The notes below the pieces were generated by a model. That model was not told the origin of the DNA. It saw only the letters and a program-made list of their open reading frames with translations, and did not search any database. The position numbers and the translations under genes are program-made. 64,000 nucleotides of DNA from Janthinobacterium violaceinigrum (GTDB taxonomy: Bacteria > Pseudomonadota > Gammaproteobacteria > Burkholderiales > Burkholderiaceae_D): contig NZ_WFLI01000010.1 of assembly GCF_009208555.1 (NCBI RefSeq), positions 1 to 64,000 of the forward strand. Direction: 5' to 3'. Shown in pieces: positions 35,605 through 45,958 of the stretch; the first letter of the stretch is position 1, and each line of letters starts with the position of its first letter.

Positions 35605-38031
35605 TTACTTCTTCGCTGCGGCAGTACCTTCCGGCAAGGCATACGCGATCAGGGTGTCGCTCATCTTCGTGCCCAGCGAACCGTGGCCGCCGGCCATGAC
35701 GACGACGAACTGGCGTCCCGACTTGTTCGACACATAGCTCATCGGCGTAGCCTGGCCGCCTGCCGGCAAGCGGGCTTTCCAGATCACCTTGCCGTTGCTG
35801 ACGTCGTAGCCGCGGATGTAGTAGTCGAGCGTGCTGCTGAGGAAGGTCACGCCGCCACCCGTGGTGACCATGCCGCCCAGGCTGGGCACGCCCAGCGGCA
35901 AGGGGATCGGCACGGGACCGCTGTCGCGCGTGGTGCCGTTCTTGTGCATCCACACTTTTTTCATGGTGCGCAGGTCGACGGCGGCCACATAGCCCCACGG
36001 CGGTGCCTGGCATGGGAAGCCCAGCGGCGACAAGAATGCCTTGATTTCCACGGCGAACGGTACGCCCGTCTGCGGCTGCAAGCCCATTTCGCCGCCCGTA
36101 CCGCCCTTGGCCGTCGTTTCCGCGCGCGGCACGAGTTTTTCCAGGAAGCCCATGTAGTCAGGGTTGACGATCAACAACTGGCGCACGGGGTCGATGGCTG
36201 CGCCGCCCCATTCGAAGATGCCCAGCGGGCCCGGCGAGATGACGGCGCCCTTGCCCGCCGTTTGCGGCGTGAACGGGCCTTCATAGCGGCGTTCCTTGAA
36301 GATGATGCGGCAGGCGAGCTGGTCGAACGGCGTCGTGCCCCACATGTCCGCTTCGCTGATATTGCGCTCAGGCAGGAAGGTGAGGGCCGAGAACGGCTGC
36401 GTGGGCGACAGGGTGTCGCCAGCGGCAGGATTGCTCGTTGGCACGGGTTTTTCCGGCGCCGGCACCACCAGGCTGCCGTCGCGGCGGTCGATCACGTAGA
36501 TGTCGCCCCGTTTTGTCGTGGCCACCACGGACGGTACCTTGCCTTTTGGCGTGTCGATGTCGACCAGGCTGGGCTGGCCGCCGATGTCCATGTCCCAGAT
36601 ATCGTGGTGCACGGTCTGGTAGACCCAGCGCACCTTGCCCGTCGCCAGGTCCAGCGCGACGATGGCGCTGTTGAATTTCTCGCCATTCTTGTTGCGGTTA
36701 CCGCCCCAGGTATCGGGGGTTTCATTGCCCATCGGAATGTAGACCATGCCCAGCTTTTCATCGATGCTGGCCACGCCCCACGAATTGGGCGAGTTGTTGG
36801 TGTAGTTCTTGCCTTCAGGGAAGGGCTGCGTATCTTCCGGCGTGGCCGGGTCCCAGTTCCACAGCAGCTTGCCCGTGACGGGATCGTAGCCGCGGATCAC
36901 GCCCGAAGGCTCTTCCGTCGAGTGGTTGTCCGTCACGCTGGCGGCGATCACGGCCACGTTTTGCGCCACGGCCGGCGGCGAGGTGGGCATCAGGAAACCG
37001 CGCTTGATCATGGCCATGTTTTTATACAGGTTGACGACGCCGTTGTTGCCAAAGCTCTTGCACGACTCGCCCGTATCGGCGTTGACGGCGATCATGGTGC
37101 CATCCATGGTGGGTGCCAGGATGCGGCGCGGGCATTCCATGCTGGCGGCCTCGGGGGCAGGGTTGTTCTTCGCGCGGCCCGCGTTGACGTCCCAGTAGGC
37201 GACACCGCGGCAGATCATGTGCTGGTAGCTGGCCGCATCGCGGTTGATCTTCGGATCGTGGCGCCAGAGCTCCTTGCCCGTGTCCGGGTTCAGGGCGATG
37301 ACGATATTGTGCGGCGTGCACAGGTACAGCATGTCGTTGACCTTCAGCGGCGTGACTTCATTGGCGATTTCGCCCGGGTCGTTGGGGCCCTTGAAGTCGC
37401 CCGTGTGGTAGGTCCAGGCCTCTTTCAGGCCGGAAATATTGGCGGGCGTGATCTGCGCGGCAGGCGCGTAGCGGTCGCCATAGCCGGAGCGGCCATAGGC
37501 GGACCAGTCGTTGTGCTCGACGCCGGGCGCCAGGTCGCCGGTGGCCGTGGCGGCCATGTTCTCGGCCGGCACGTCGCCATGCAGGTCATGGTAGTCCTGG
37601 AACAGGGCGATGACGCCGGCGATGACGGTCAGGGCCACCGCGGCGGACAGGGCCGTCTTGCCGGCCGACGGCTGTTTCGCTGCGGCGGGTGGCGCCAGGC
37701 GGCGGCTGACGAAGGGCAGCAGCAGCCAGACGGCGGCGGCAAACCAGATGTCGAGGCGCGGCAGCAATTGCCACCAGTCGAATTTCACTTCAATGAGGGA
37801 CCAGACCAGGGTGGCGAACAGCAGCAGCGCCATGAACGGTTGCGCGCTGCGCTTGCCCTGGAACACCAATACGCCGGCCACGAGCATGCCGATGCCGGCC
37901 AGCAAGTAGTACCAGGAGCCGCCAAGACTGGCCAGCCAGATGCCGCCGCCCAGCAGGGCGAGGCCAAGCAGAATGAAAATAACGCCGGTGACCTTTAATA
38001 AAGGACCGGGCCGGAAAGAGGGAATCATCAT
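35605..38031 (-). CDS. gcd: Membrane-bound PQQ-dependent glucose/quinate/shikimate dehydrogenase
   Basis: 808 residues from the ATG at 38029-38031 with AAGGA upstream. The N-terminus has five membrane spans (about 10-150), and the rest is the PQQ beta-propeller in the periplasm (WSAYGRSGYGDRYAPAAQIT, then PQQ-binding features and TTGGGVTFLSSTLDYYIRGY near the end). It oxidises glucose, or quinate/shikimate, outside the membrane and reduces quinone. The length matches Gcd (about 800). A hairpin at 38057-38075 lies in the 5' untranslated region. It converges on the haem operon. Whether the substrate is glucose or quinate cannot be decided from sequence. Confidence 0.93.
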   Translation of the reverse strand: MMIPSFRPGPLLKVTGVIFILLGLALLGGGIWLASLGGSWYYLLAGIGMLVAGVLVFQGKRSAQPFMALLLFATLVWSLIEVKFDWWQLLPRLDIWFAAAVWLLLPFVSRRLAPPAAAKQPSAGKTALSAAVALTVIAGVIALFQDYHDLHGDVPAENMAATATGDLAPGVEHNDWSAYGRSGYGDRYAPAAQITPANISGLKEAWTYHTGDFKGPNDPGEIANEVTPLKVNDMLYLCTPHNIVIALNPDTGKELWRHDPKINRDAASYQHMICRGVAYWDVNAGRAKNNPAPEAASMECPRRILAPTMDGTMIAVNADTGESCKSFGNNGVVNLYKNMAMIKRGFLMPTSPPAVAQNVAVIAASVTDNHSTEEPSGVIRGYDPVTGKLLWNWDPATPEDTQPFPEGKNYTNNSPNSWGVASIDEKLGMVYIPMGNETPDTWGGNRNKNGEKFNSAIVALDLATGKVRWVYQTVHHDIWDMDIGGQPSLVDIDTPKGKVPSVVATTKRGDIYVIDRRDGSLVVPAPEKPVPTSNPAAGDTLSPTQPFSALTFLPERNISEADMWGTTPFDQLACRIIFKERRYEGPFTPQTAGKGAVISPGPLGIFEWGGAAIDPVRQLLIVNPDYMGFLEKLVPRAETTAKGGTGGEMGLQPQTGVPFAVEIKAFLSPLGFPCQAPPWGYVAAVDLRTMKKVWMHKNGTTRDSGPVPIPLPLGVPSLGGMVTTGGGVTFLSSTLDYYIRGYDVSNGKVIWKARLPAGGQATPMSYVSNKSGRQFVVVMAGGHGSLGTKMSDTLIAYALPEGTAAAKK

Positions 38032-38690
38032 ATTCCTTTTTGCAAGGATTTATCGGTGGCGCCTGGGTGGCGCCATATTGAATTCAGGGAAGGCGTCGAT
38101 TGCAGAATATACAAAGTTTGGAATCACCAGAATGTGACAGTTTATCAGAATTGATGATTATCTTCCGGTCGTGCCATTTTTTGGCAGGCACGCCATTTGA
38201 ATCAAATAAATGCTTCAAATAAGCGCAAATATTATGCTGGATCAGGGGCTTGCGGGGCTGGAAGGCAGGCGGGGCGGCGATGTTTGGAGAGTGGCGCAAT
38301 AATGGGAGTGGATTGCGGAGCGGGCCATAATAAATCTGTTGTTATAAGTGGCTGCAAAAAATGCAATGCCAATTATAATAACCACGTTTATCGAGCGGGA
38401 ATATTCAAATGGAAATATGCAGGGGTTTTCCGTATTAATTAAGATGTATGCGTAGTATTGCTTAGGTGTTTATGCTTATTATTTCCTGTGCCTTGTTTAT
38501 TCTCTCGCCAGGCAGGCGCGGCGGCCGGGAAAGGCAAATGGGCGGCAGGCTGCGCGCGTTGGGCTATGGTCCATGGCACTGTTGCTGGCGTGATGCGCAA
38601 AACGCCGGCGGGCCGCTGCTGCATCGCACAAGCTGCCTGTACTTCGCTATAATTGCGCGGTTAAAACACAATCCGCTAATGAGGAACCCC
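38032..38690. other. AT-rich gene-free region between gcd and ppa
   Basis: About 660 bases, clearly AT-richer than the flanking genes from 38080 to 38500. The short reading frames here have no ribosome binding sites and no recognisable products. It holds the gcd upstream region (hairpin tggcgcc/ggcgcca at 38057-38075), a second hairpin cgtgcc/ggcacg (38170-38192) and the -10 box of ppa. Confidence 0.55.
38648..38653 (+). promoter_or_regulatory. -10 box of ppa
   Basis: Perfect TATAAT 38 bases before the ppa start; the -35 region is weak. Confidence 0.6.
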
Positions 38691-39239
38691 ATGAGTTTGA
38701 ATAACGTCTCTTCCGGCCGCGATCTGCCGAACGATTTCAACGTCGTCATCGAAATCCCGATGAACGCCGATCCGATCAAGTACGAAGTCGACAAGGAAAG
38801 CGGCGCGATCTTCGTCGATCGCTTCATGGGTACCGCCATGCATTACCCGTGCAACTACGGCTACGTGCCGAACACCCTGTCGCCCGATGGCGACCCGGTC
38901 GACGTGCTGGTCATCACCCCGTTCCCGCTGATCCCTGGCGTGGTCGTGCGCTGCCGTCCTATCGGCGTGCTGAAAATGACCGACGAGTCGGGCGAAGACG
39001 CGAAAGTGCTGGCCGTGCCAGTCGACAAGGTCCTGTCGATCTACAGCCACTGGCAAAAGCCGGAAGACTTGAACGAACTGCGCCTGCGCCAGATCCAGCA
39101 TTTCTTCGAGCACTACAAAGATCTGGAAAAAGGCAAATGGGTCAAGATCGACGGCTGGTATGGTCCTGAAGTCGCCAAGGAAGAAATCCTCGGCGGCGTC
39201 GCCGCCTACAAGGCAGATGCTGAGAAAGCCGCTTCCTAA
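38691..39239 (+). CDS. ppa: Inorganic pyrophosphatase
   Basis: 182 residues from ATG 38691 with GAGGA upstream; a longer reading frame to 38466 is out of place because the homology starts at the chosen Met. It hydrolyses pyrophosphate to phosphate. The family I signature is present: [39 protein letters not shown] in part (metal-binding Asp residues in DGDPVDVLV), and KVLAVPVDK. It is cytoplasmic and monocistronic with its own promoter and terminator. Confidence 0.97.
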   Translation: MSLNNVSSGRDLPNDFNVVIEIPMNADPIKYEVDKESGAIFVDRFMGTAMHYPCNYGYVPNTLSPDGDPVDVLVITPFPLIPGVVVRCRPIGVLKMTDESGEDAKVLAVPVDKVLSIYSHWQKPEDLNELRLRQIQHFFEHYKDLEKGKWVKIDGWYGPEVAKEEILGGVAAYKADAEKAAS

Positions 39240-39297
39240 GTAATCCCCCGCGCGGAACACGGCGGCTTGCCGCCCGTTTCCTGCCGTGTGCGAGTAA

Positions 39298-39339
39298 AAA
39301 ACGCCCCCTGCTATGATGGCCGGAGGCGTTTTTTTTTTT
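39298..39339 (+). terminator. Rho-independent terminator of ppa
   Basis: Stem acgcc/ggcgt with an inner cc/gg extension and a long T run (39329-39339). Confidence 0.82.
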
Positions 39340-39433
39340 GCCGACAACATCAGGCTTCCGATGGCTGAAGCTGTTTGAGTGCGTCTAATTTGTTGTCAAA
39401 AATTCAATTTCGCAATAATTAAGGGGAGGTGAT

Positions 39434-40015
39434 ATGTATTCTGAGCATTTATTGATGCGTTCCTGGTGGGTGCTGGCCCTGCGTGGCCTGGCGGCGCTCG
39501 CCTTTGGCGCGATCACCCTGGCCTGGCCCGGCGTGACGGTGTTGTCGCTGCTGATGGTGTTTGCCGCGTATGCGCTGCTCGGCGGCGGCGTGTCCGTCGT
39601 CGGCGCGTTCAGCAACCGCAAGCATGGCGGCGACTGGTGGGCCTTGCTGCTGCTGGGCATCTGCGGCCTGGCCGTCGGTATCCTGACCATCGTCTACCCG
39701 CTGCTGACGACGTTTGCCTTGATCGTCATGATCGGCGTCAATGCCCTCGTGTCGGGCGTGTTCGATATCGTGCTGGCGATCCGTTTGCGCAAGGTCATCC
39801 ATGGTGAATGGCTGCTGGTGCTCAATGCCGTCATTTCCATCCTGTTCGGCATCCTGATCCTCGTCTTCCCCGCGGCCGGCACGTTTGCCCTCGTGTGGAT
39901 GATCGGCGTGTATGCCTTGCTGACGGGTATCTTGCTGCTGACCTTGGCGTGGCGCGCGTACAAGCTGAAAAAGGACGGCGCCTTCGGCAGCCATTCCGGC
40001 CGCTCGGCCGCCTGA
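39434..40015 (+). CDS. hdeD: HdeD family acid-resistance membrane protein
   Basis: 193 residues with six membrane helices (about 10-30, 35-58, 67-88, 92-112, 124-145, 148-170), the HdeD/DUF308 layout (LRGLAALAFGAITLAWPGVT, then repeated GILTIVYPLLT and GILILVFPAAG). In E. coli HdeD supports acid resistance at high cell density; in soil bacteria the role is general envelope stress. The start has an almost ideal ribosome binding site (AAGGGGAGGTGAT), which suggests strong translation. Monocistronic. Confidence 0.9.
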   Translation: MYSEHLLMRSWWVLALRGLAALAFGAITLAWPGVTVLSLLMVFAAYALLGGGVSVVGAFSNRKHGGDWWALLLLGICGLAVGILTIVYPLLTTFALIVMIGVNALVSGVFDIVLAIRLRKVIHGEWLLVLNAVISILFGILILVFPAAGTFALVWMIGVYALLTGILLLTLAWRAYKLKKDGAFGSHSGRSAA

Positions 40016-40071
40016 TCCCGCTTGCGTGTCCGCGAGCGCTCCCCGCCAGCCGGCCGGGAGCGCTTTTGCTT

Positions 40072-41244
40072 TCAGGGCGCCGTTGCGGCGCGAAACGGGC
40101 TGTGCTCGTTCAATTCATCGAGGTAGGCATCGATGCCGCCCCGTTCCCGTTCGAGGAAGCGCTGCACGGCGTCGGCAAAGGCCGGGTGCGCCAGCCAGTG
40201 GGCGGACCAGGTCTTTTGCGGCAGGAAGCCCCGCGCCATCTTGTGCTCTCCTTGCGCGCCCCCTTCGAAGGTGGCGATGCCGTTGGCGATGCAAAACTCC
40301 AGCGGCTGGTAATACGCCGTCTCGAAATGCAGGCAGGGCACGTGCTCGAGCGCGCCCCAGTAGCGGCCATACAGGGTGTCGTCCGTGTGGATCACGAGCG
40401 AGGCGGCAATGGCCCGGCCTTCGCGCTCGGCGATCACCAGTAAAATGTTCTGCGGCATGGTGGCGCCGATGCGGCGGAAGAAGTCCAGCGACAGATAGGG
40501 CGAGGACCGGTGTTCCGCATAGGTATTGCTGTAGCAGCGGTGGAACAGCTTCCAGTCGGCATCCGTCGCCTCCACCCCGCGCACCTGGCGCATGACGACG
40601 CCCGCTTCCTGCACCTTGCGCCGCTCGGCACGGATATTCTTGCGCTTCTTGTGTTCCAGGGTGGCCAGGAATTGCTCGAAATCCGTGTAGCCGGGATTGA
40701 GCCAGTGAAACTGCACGCCACTACGCATCAAATAGCCGGCTTCCGCCAGCTGGCGCGCCTCGCTTTCCGGCGGGAACAGGATGTGGCAGGACGACACCTC
40801 GGCCGCTTGCTGTTGCGCCTGCAGGAAGGCCAGCAGGGCGGCGCGCGCCTGGCCATTGCGGGCCAGCAAGCGCGTGCCGCTGACGGGCGTAAATGGTATC
40901 GCGGACAATAGTTTCGGGTAATATTCAAGGCCATGCTGCTGATAGGCATCGGCCCAGGCCCAGTCGAACACGTATTCGCCATACGAGTGCTGCTTCAGGT
41001 ACAGGGGCAGGGCGGCGGCCAGGGTCTCGCCTTGCCACAGTGCCAGGTAATTCGGTTGCCAGCCCGTGTCGGCGCTGGCGCAGCCGGACTCGTGCAGCGC
41101 GTGCAGAAAGGCGTAGGAAAGGAAGGGATTGACCTCCGCCTTGGCCTCCGCCTGGCTTGCCAGCAGTTCAGACCAGGCCGCTTCGCCAATTTCAGCCAGG
41201 GTCGAGACGATAGCCGTGCGATAATTCATTGTTGTAGTGTGCAT
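40072..41244 (-). CDS. GNAT-superfamily (DUF482 / peptidogalycan-type) protein
   Basis: 390 residues (start at 41242-41244, or ATG at 41227-41229). It belongs to the GNAT-like family related to FemAB, with the double-GNAT fold: NPFLSYAFLHALHESGC, then KKRKNIRAERRKVQEAGV and HFETAYYQPLEFCIANGI, EGGAQGEHKMARGF. FemAB-like proteins move amino acids onto peptidoglycan or lipids, but this group (formerly DUF482) has no proven function. No signal peptide. Alone on its strand, divergent from nadE 87 bases away. Confidence 0.85.
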   Translation of the reverse strand: MHTTTMNYRTAIVSTLAEIGEAAWSELLASQAEAKAEVNPFLSYAFLHALHESGCASADTGWQPNYLALWQGETLAAALPLYLKQHSYGEYVFDWAWADAYQQHGLEYYPKLLSAIPFTPVSGTRLLARNGQARAALLAFLQAQQQAAEVSSCHILFPPESEARQLAEAGYLMRSGVQFHWLNPGYTDFEQFLATLEHKKRKNIRAERRKVQEAGVVMRQVRGVEATDADWKLFHRCYSNTYAEHRSSPYLSLDFFRRIGATMPQNILLVIAEREGRAIAASLVIHTDDTLYGRYWGALEHVPCLHFETAYYQPLEFCIANGIATFEGGAQGEHKMARGFLPQKTWSAHWLAHPAFADAVQRFLERERGGIDAYLDELNEHSPFRAATAP

Positions 41245-41331
41245 TCATCACTCTCGGGGCGCCACCACCGGCCTGCGCGCCCCTGTCTTGTTCTTGTTTA
41301 ATAAAATTAATAAAACGAAATTTCCACCATC

Positions 41332-42948
41332 ATGACAGTCAAAGTCGCAATTGCTCAAATGAATAGTACGGTCGGCGATCTGGCCGGCAACCGTGCCAAG
41401 ATCTTCGACCTTTCCCGCCGCGCCTTTGAAGCGGGCGCCGATATCGTGCTCACGCCGGAACTGTCGCTGGTCGGCTATCCACCCGAGGACCTGCTGCTGC
41501 GCAATGCATTCTACGCAAAAACGCAGGAAGCGTTTGCGGGGCTGGCCGCCGATCTTGCCCAGTTCAAGGATTTGCACGTGGTGGTGGGCTTGCCCCTGCA
41601 AGATGAAAAGGGCGTGCGCCACAATGCCGCCTCCGTGCTGCTGAACGGCGAAGTGCTGGGCACCTACCGCAAGCACGATTTGCCGAACACGACCGTGTTC
41701 GATGAAAAACGTTACTTTACCTCGTCCGACCAGGCGTTCGTGTTTGGCGTGAAGGGCGTGCGTTTCGGCATCAATATCTGCGAAGACACGTGGTTCGAGC
41801 ATGCGCCCATGCGCGCCCGCGCCGCTGGCGCGCAAGTGCTGCTGGTGCCGAATGGCTCGCCCTACCATATGAACAAGCAGCATTTGCGCTATGAAACCAT
41901 GCGCCAGAACGTCAGCGCGCAAGGCATGGCGCTCGTGTACGCCAACCTGGTGGGTGGCCAGGATGAGCTGATCTTCGATGGCGACTCGTTTGTCATGGAT
42001 GCGGCCGGCACGATCTGCGCCCAGCTGCGCCATTTCGAGGAAGACTTGCAACTGGTCGAGTTCGACGGCGCCACGCCCGTGCCGCAGGCGCTGGCTGCGC
42101 CGCTGACGACGGAAGCGCAGGTGTACCAGGCGCTGGTGCTGGGCGTGCGCGACTACATCGGCAAGAACGGCTTCCCCGGCGTGCTGATCGGCATGTCGGG
42201 CGGCGTCGATTCCGCCCTGACCTTGGCCATCGCCGTCGATGCGCTGGGCGCCGACAAGGTGCGCGCCGTCATGATGCCGTCGCAATTTACGGCCGATATC
42301 TCGTGGATCGACTCGCGCGACATGGTAAAACGCCTCAATGTGCGCTACGATGAAATTCCGATCAAGCAAACCTTCGACGCTTTCCGCGCCACCCTGGCCG
42401 GCGAGTTCGCGGGGCTGGCGGAAGACGCGACGGAAGAAAACATCCAGGCCCGCATCCGCGGCACCTTGCTGATGGCCCTGTCGAACAAGCATGGCAGCAT
42501 CGTGCTGACGACGGGCAACAAGAGCGAGATGGCCGTCGGCTATTGCACCCTGTACGGCGACATGGCAGGCGGCTTTGCCGTCATCAAGGATATCGCCAAG
42601 ACCCTCGTGTACCGCCTGTGCGCGTACCGCAACGGGGTGTCGGAGGTGATACCCGAGCGCATCTTGACGCGGGGACCGTCGGCCGAATTGCGCGCCGACC
42701 AGCTGGACCAGGATTCCTTGCCGCCGTATGACGTGCTCGACGGCATCATGCAGCTGTACATGGAAGAAAACCGGCCGATCGCCGACATTATCGAGGCTGG
42801 CTACCCGCCGGCCGACGTGGCGAAAATCACGCGCCTGATCAAGATCAATGAATACAAGCGGCGCCAGTCGCCGGTGGGCATCCGCGTCACGCACCGTGGC
42901 TTTGGCCGCGACTGGCGTTACCCCATCACGTCGAAGTTTTACGAATAA
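41332..42948 (+). CDS. nadE: Glutamine-dependent NAD+ synthetase
   Basis: 538 residues. The N-terminal nitrilase-type glutaminase domain has the triad Glu43 (PELSLVGYPPED), Lys114 (TYRKHDLPN) and Cys150 (NICEDTW). The C-terminal synthetase domain has the PP-loop SGGVDS (289-294) and TTGNKSEMAVGYCTLYGD. It makes NAD from deamido-NAD with glutamine nitrogen. The family is normally 540-560 residues. It lies 41 bases before glnB, so expression may be linked to nitrogen status. Confidence 0.97.
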   Translation: MTVKVAIAQMNSTVGDLAGNRAKIFDLSRRAFEAGADIVLTPELSLVGYPPEDLLLRNAFYAKTQEAFAGLAADLAQFKDLHVVVGLPLQDEKGVRHNAASVLLNGEVLGTYRKHDLPNTTVFDEKRYFTSSDQAFVFGVKGVRFGINICEDTWFEHAPMRARAAGAQVLLVPNGSPYHMNKQHLRYETMRQNVSAQGMALVYANLVGGQDELIFDGDSFVMDAAGTICAQLRHFEEDLQLVEFDGATPVPQALAAPLTTEAQVYQALVLGVRDYIGKNGFPGVLIGMSGGVDSALTLAIAVDALGADKVRAVMMPSQFTADISWIDSRDMVKRLNVRYDEIPIKQTFDAFRATLAGEFAGLAEDATEENIQARIRGTLLMALSNKHGSIVLTTGNKSEMAVGYCTLYGDMAGGFAVIKDIAKTLVYRLCAYRNGVSEVIPERILTRGPSAELRADQLDQDSLPPYDVLDGIMQLYMEENRPIADIIEAGYPPADVAKITRLIKINEYKRRQSPVGIRVTHRGFGRDWRYPITSKFYE

Positions 42949-42980
42949 GCAGCCATCTGTCCACAATCCAACAATTTTAA

Positions 42981-43328
<348 letters not shown>

Positions 43329-43353
43329 GTGTTTCAGCTGGGGCCGCTGACTT

Positions 43354-43983
43354 TCAGCGCCCCAGCCGCATGTCGAATTTCCAGCAAATCAGGCGCAAGA
43401 TCGTGATGCCGCTGGCGCTGGTCCACAGCGCGAAGTCGTGCTCGGCGCCGAAATGCATCTGCAGCAAATAAGCCCAGCAGCCGAAAAACGCGCAGATGGC
43501 GTAGGGTTTGCCGTCACGAAACACCATCGGCACTTCGTTGCAGACGATGTCGCGCATCACGCCGCCGAAAATCCCCGTAATCACCCCCATCATCGAGGCA
43601 ATAAAGATCGGCATGCCGGCACGCATCGCTTCAGCCACCCCCGCGATGGCAAACATGCCCAGGCCGATGGCGTCGGCAATGACGATCAGGCGTTCCGAGA
43701 CGATCTGGCGCAAATGCTGGATCAGGGGAGCGGCCGTCAGGGCCAGCACGAAGATGAGAATGGCGTATTCCTGGTGCGAAACCCAGAACAGAGGCCGCTT
43801 GTCGAGCAGGATGTCGCGCAGGGTGCCGCCGCCGAATGCCGTGATGAAGGCCACGACGAACACGCCGACCAGGTCCATGCGCTTGCGGCGCGCTTCGATG
43901 AAGCCGGAAAACGCGCCCACCAGGATGGCGATGACCTCAATGATCTTGATCAGCGAGCCAGGCGGCAATTGGGGTGGCATCAT
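43354..43983 (-). CDS. TRIC-type cation channel family protein (UPF0126)
   Basis: About 209 residues from the ATG at 43981-43983 (an adjacent ATG at 43978-43980 is also possible). Seven membrane helices in the typical order with the inverted GGGxxRD pairs: FGGGTLRDILLDKRPLFWV and FGGVMRDIVCNEVPMVF. These motifs define the trimeric intracellular cation (TRIC) channel family, which in bacteria was UPF0126/YicG. The function is potassium- or cation-selective leak or an amino-acid-type transport; unclear. Alone, convergent with glnB. Confidence 0.9.
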   Translation of the reverse strand: MMPPQLPPGSLIKIIEVIAILVGAFSGFIEARRKRMDLVGVFVVAFITAFGGGTLRDILLDKRPLFWVSHQEYAILIFVLALTAAPLIQHLRQIVSERLIVIADAIGLGMFAIAGVAEAMRAGMPIFIASMMGVITGIFGGVMRDIVCNEVPMVFRDGKPYAICAFFGCWAYLLQMHFGAEHDFALWTSASGITILRLICWKFDMRLGR

Positions 43984-44028
43984 GGGTGGAGCGCTTGAGC
44001 AGGAAATAATTGTCACAGGTTAACATGA

Positions 44029-44060
44029 CACGGCCCCGAATGGTGACAAACGGGGCCGTG
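44029..44060. terminator. Strong hairpin downstream of the Smr gene
   Basis: Stem cacggccccg/cggggccgtg with a 12-base loop, between the Smr gene end (44107) and the next leftward start. No T run, so the role as terminator is not sure. Confidence 0.5.
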
Positions 44061-44106
44061 TGCGGTGCGGAACTGGTGACTGAATGGTAATTGCTTGCTG
44101 TCAAGC

Positions 44107-44781
44107 CTAGCGGATGGGCTGCAAGGCTGCCGAGAGCAGCACGACGAGGGCGCCATCGCCCCCTTCGGAGCGGCGTGCCTGGCAAAAGGCGATGACTTCA
44201 TCCTTTTGCACGAGCCAGCTGTGCACCATCGATTTCAAGACCGGTTCCTGGCCTTTCGAGCCGAAACCCTTGCCGTGGATCACGCGCACGCAGCGCAGCT
44301 TGCGCCGCGCCGCCTGGTTCAGGAAGGCGCCGATGCCGTCGCGTGCCTCGTCGCGGCGCAAGCCGTGCAAGTCCAGCTCATCCTGGATGGGCCAGTGGCC
44401 CTTGCGCATCTTCTTGACCACGTCCGGTCCCACGCCGGGGCGGGCGTAGTTCAGGGCGGGATCGTTTTCCAGGTAATGGTCGACCTCGAACAAGTCCGAC
44501 AGCGACTCGCGCAGCACGGCCGCGTCGTCCTCTGCCGGCGTCAGCTTGCGCGCCGGCTGCTGGGCGCTTGCCGTACCCGTCTTCGGCAGGCTGGGCACGT
44601 AGCGGTCCGACTCGGGCAGGCGCTTGACGCCGCCGATGCTGGCCTTGAACAGATTGCTTTCCACGGCCTGCACCTGGACTTGCCTGGCGCGCTCCGCTTC
44701 AGCCTGGGCGCGCGCGTCCGCCTGTTCCTTGAGCTGCTTGCTGACCGCTTTCAGGTCGGCAAAGTCTTTCATCGACGCCAT
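44107..44781 (-). CDS. Smr domain protein
   Basis: 224 residues from the ATG at 44779-44781; GGAG of the ribosome binding site lies in the end of trxB. An N-terminal charged helical part (about 1-100, AQAEAERARQVQVQAVE) is followed by the Smr domain with LDLHGLRRDEARDGI and VIHGKGFGSKG (C-terminal nuclease-like motif of MutS2-type Smr). Stand-alone Smr proteins are nucleases or nicking enzymes in DNA repair or RNA surveillance (SmrB). It lies 7 bases after trxB in the same direction. Confidence 0.9.
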   Translation of the reverse strand: MASMKDFADLKAVSKQLKEQADARAQAEAERARQVQVQAVESNLFKASIGGVKRLPESDRYVPSLPKTGTASAQQPARKLTPAEDDAAVLRESLSDLFEVDHYLENDPALNYARPGVGPDVVKKMRKGHWPIQDELDLHGLRRDEARDGIGAFLNQAARRKLRCVRVIHGKGFGSKGQEPVLKSMVHSWLVQKDEVIAFCQARRSEGGDGALVVLLSAALQPIR

Positions 44782-44788
44782 GCGACGC

Positions 44789-45958
<1,170 letters not shown>

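Noticed and set aside
35539..37998. Rightward 819-residue frame
   Set aside because: Antisense shadow of gcd.
38197..38442. 81-residue frame in the gcd-ppa gap
   Set aside because: No ribosome binding site, odd composition and no recognisable family.
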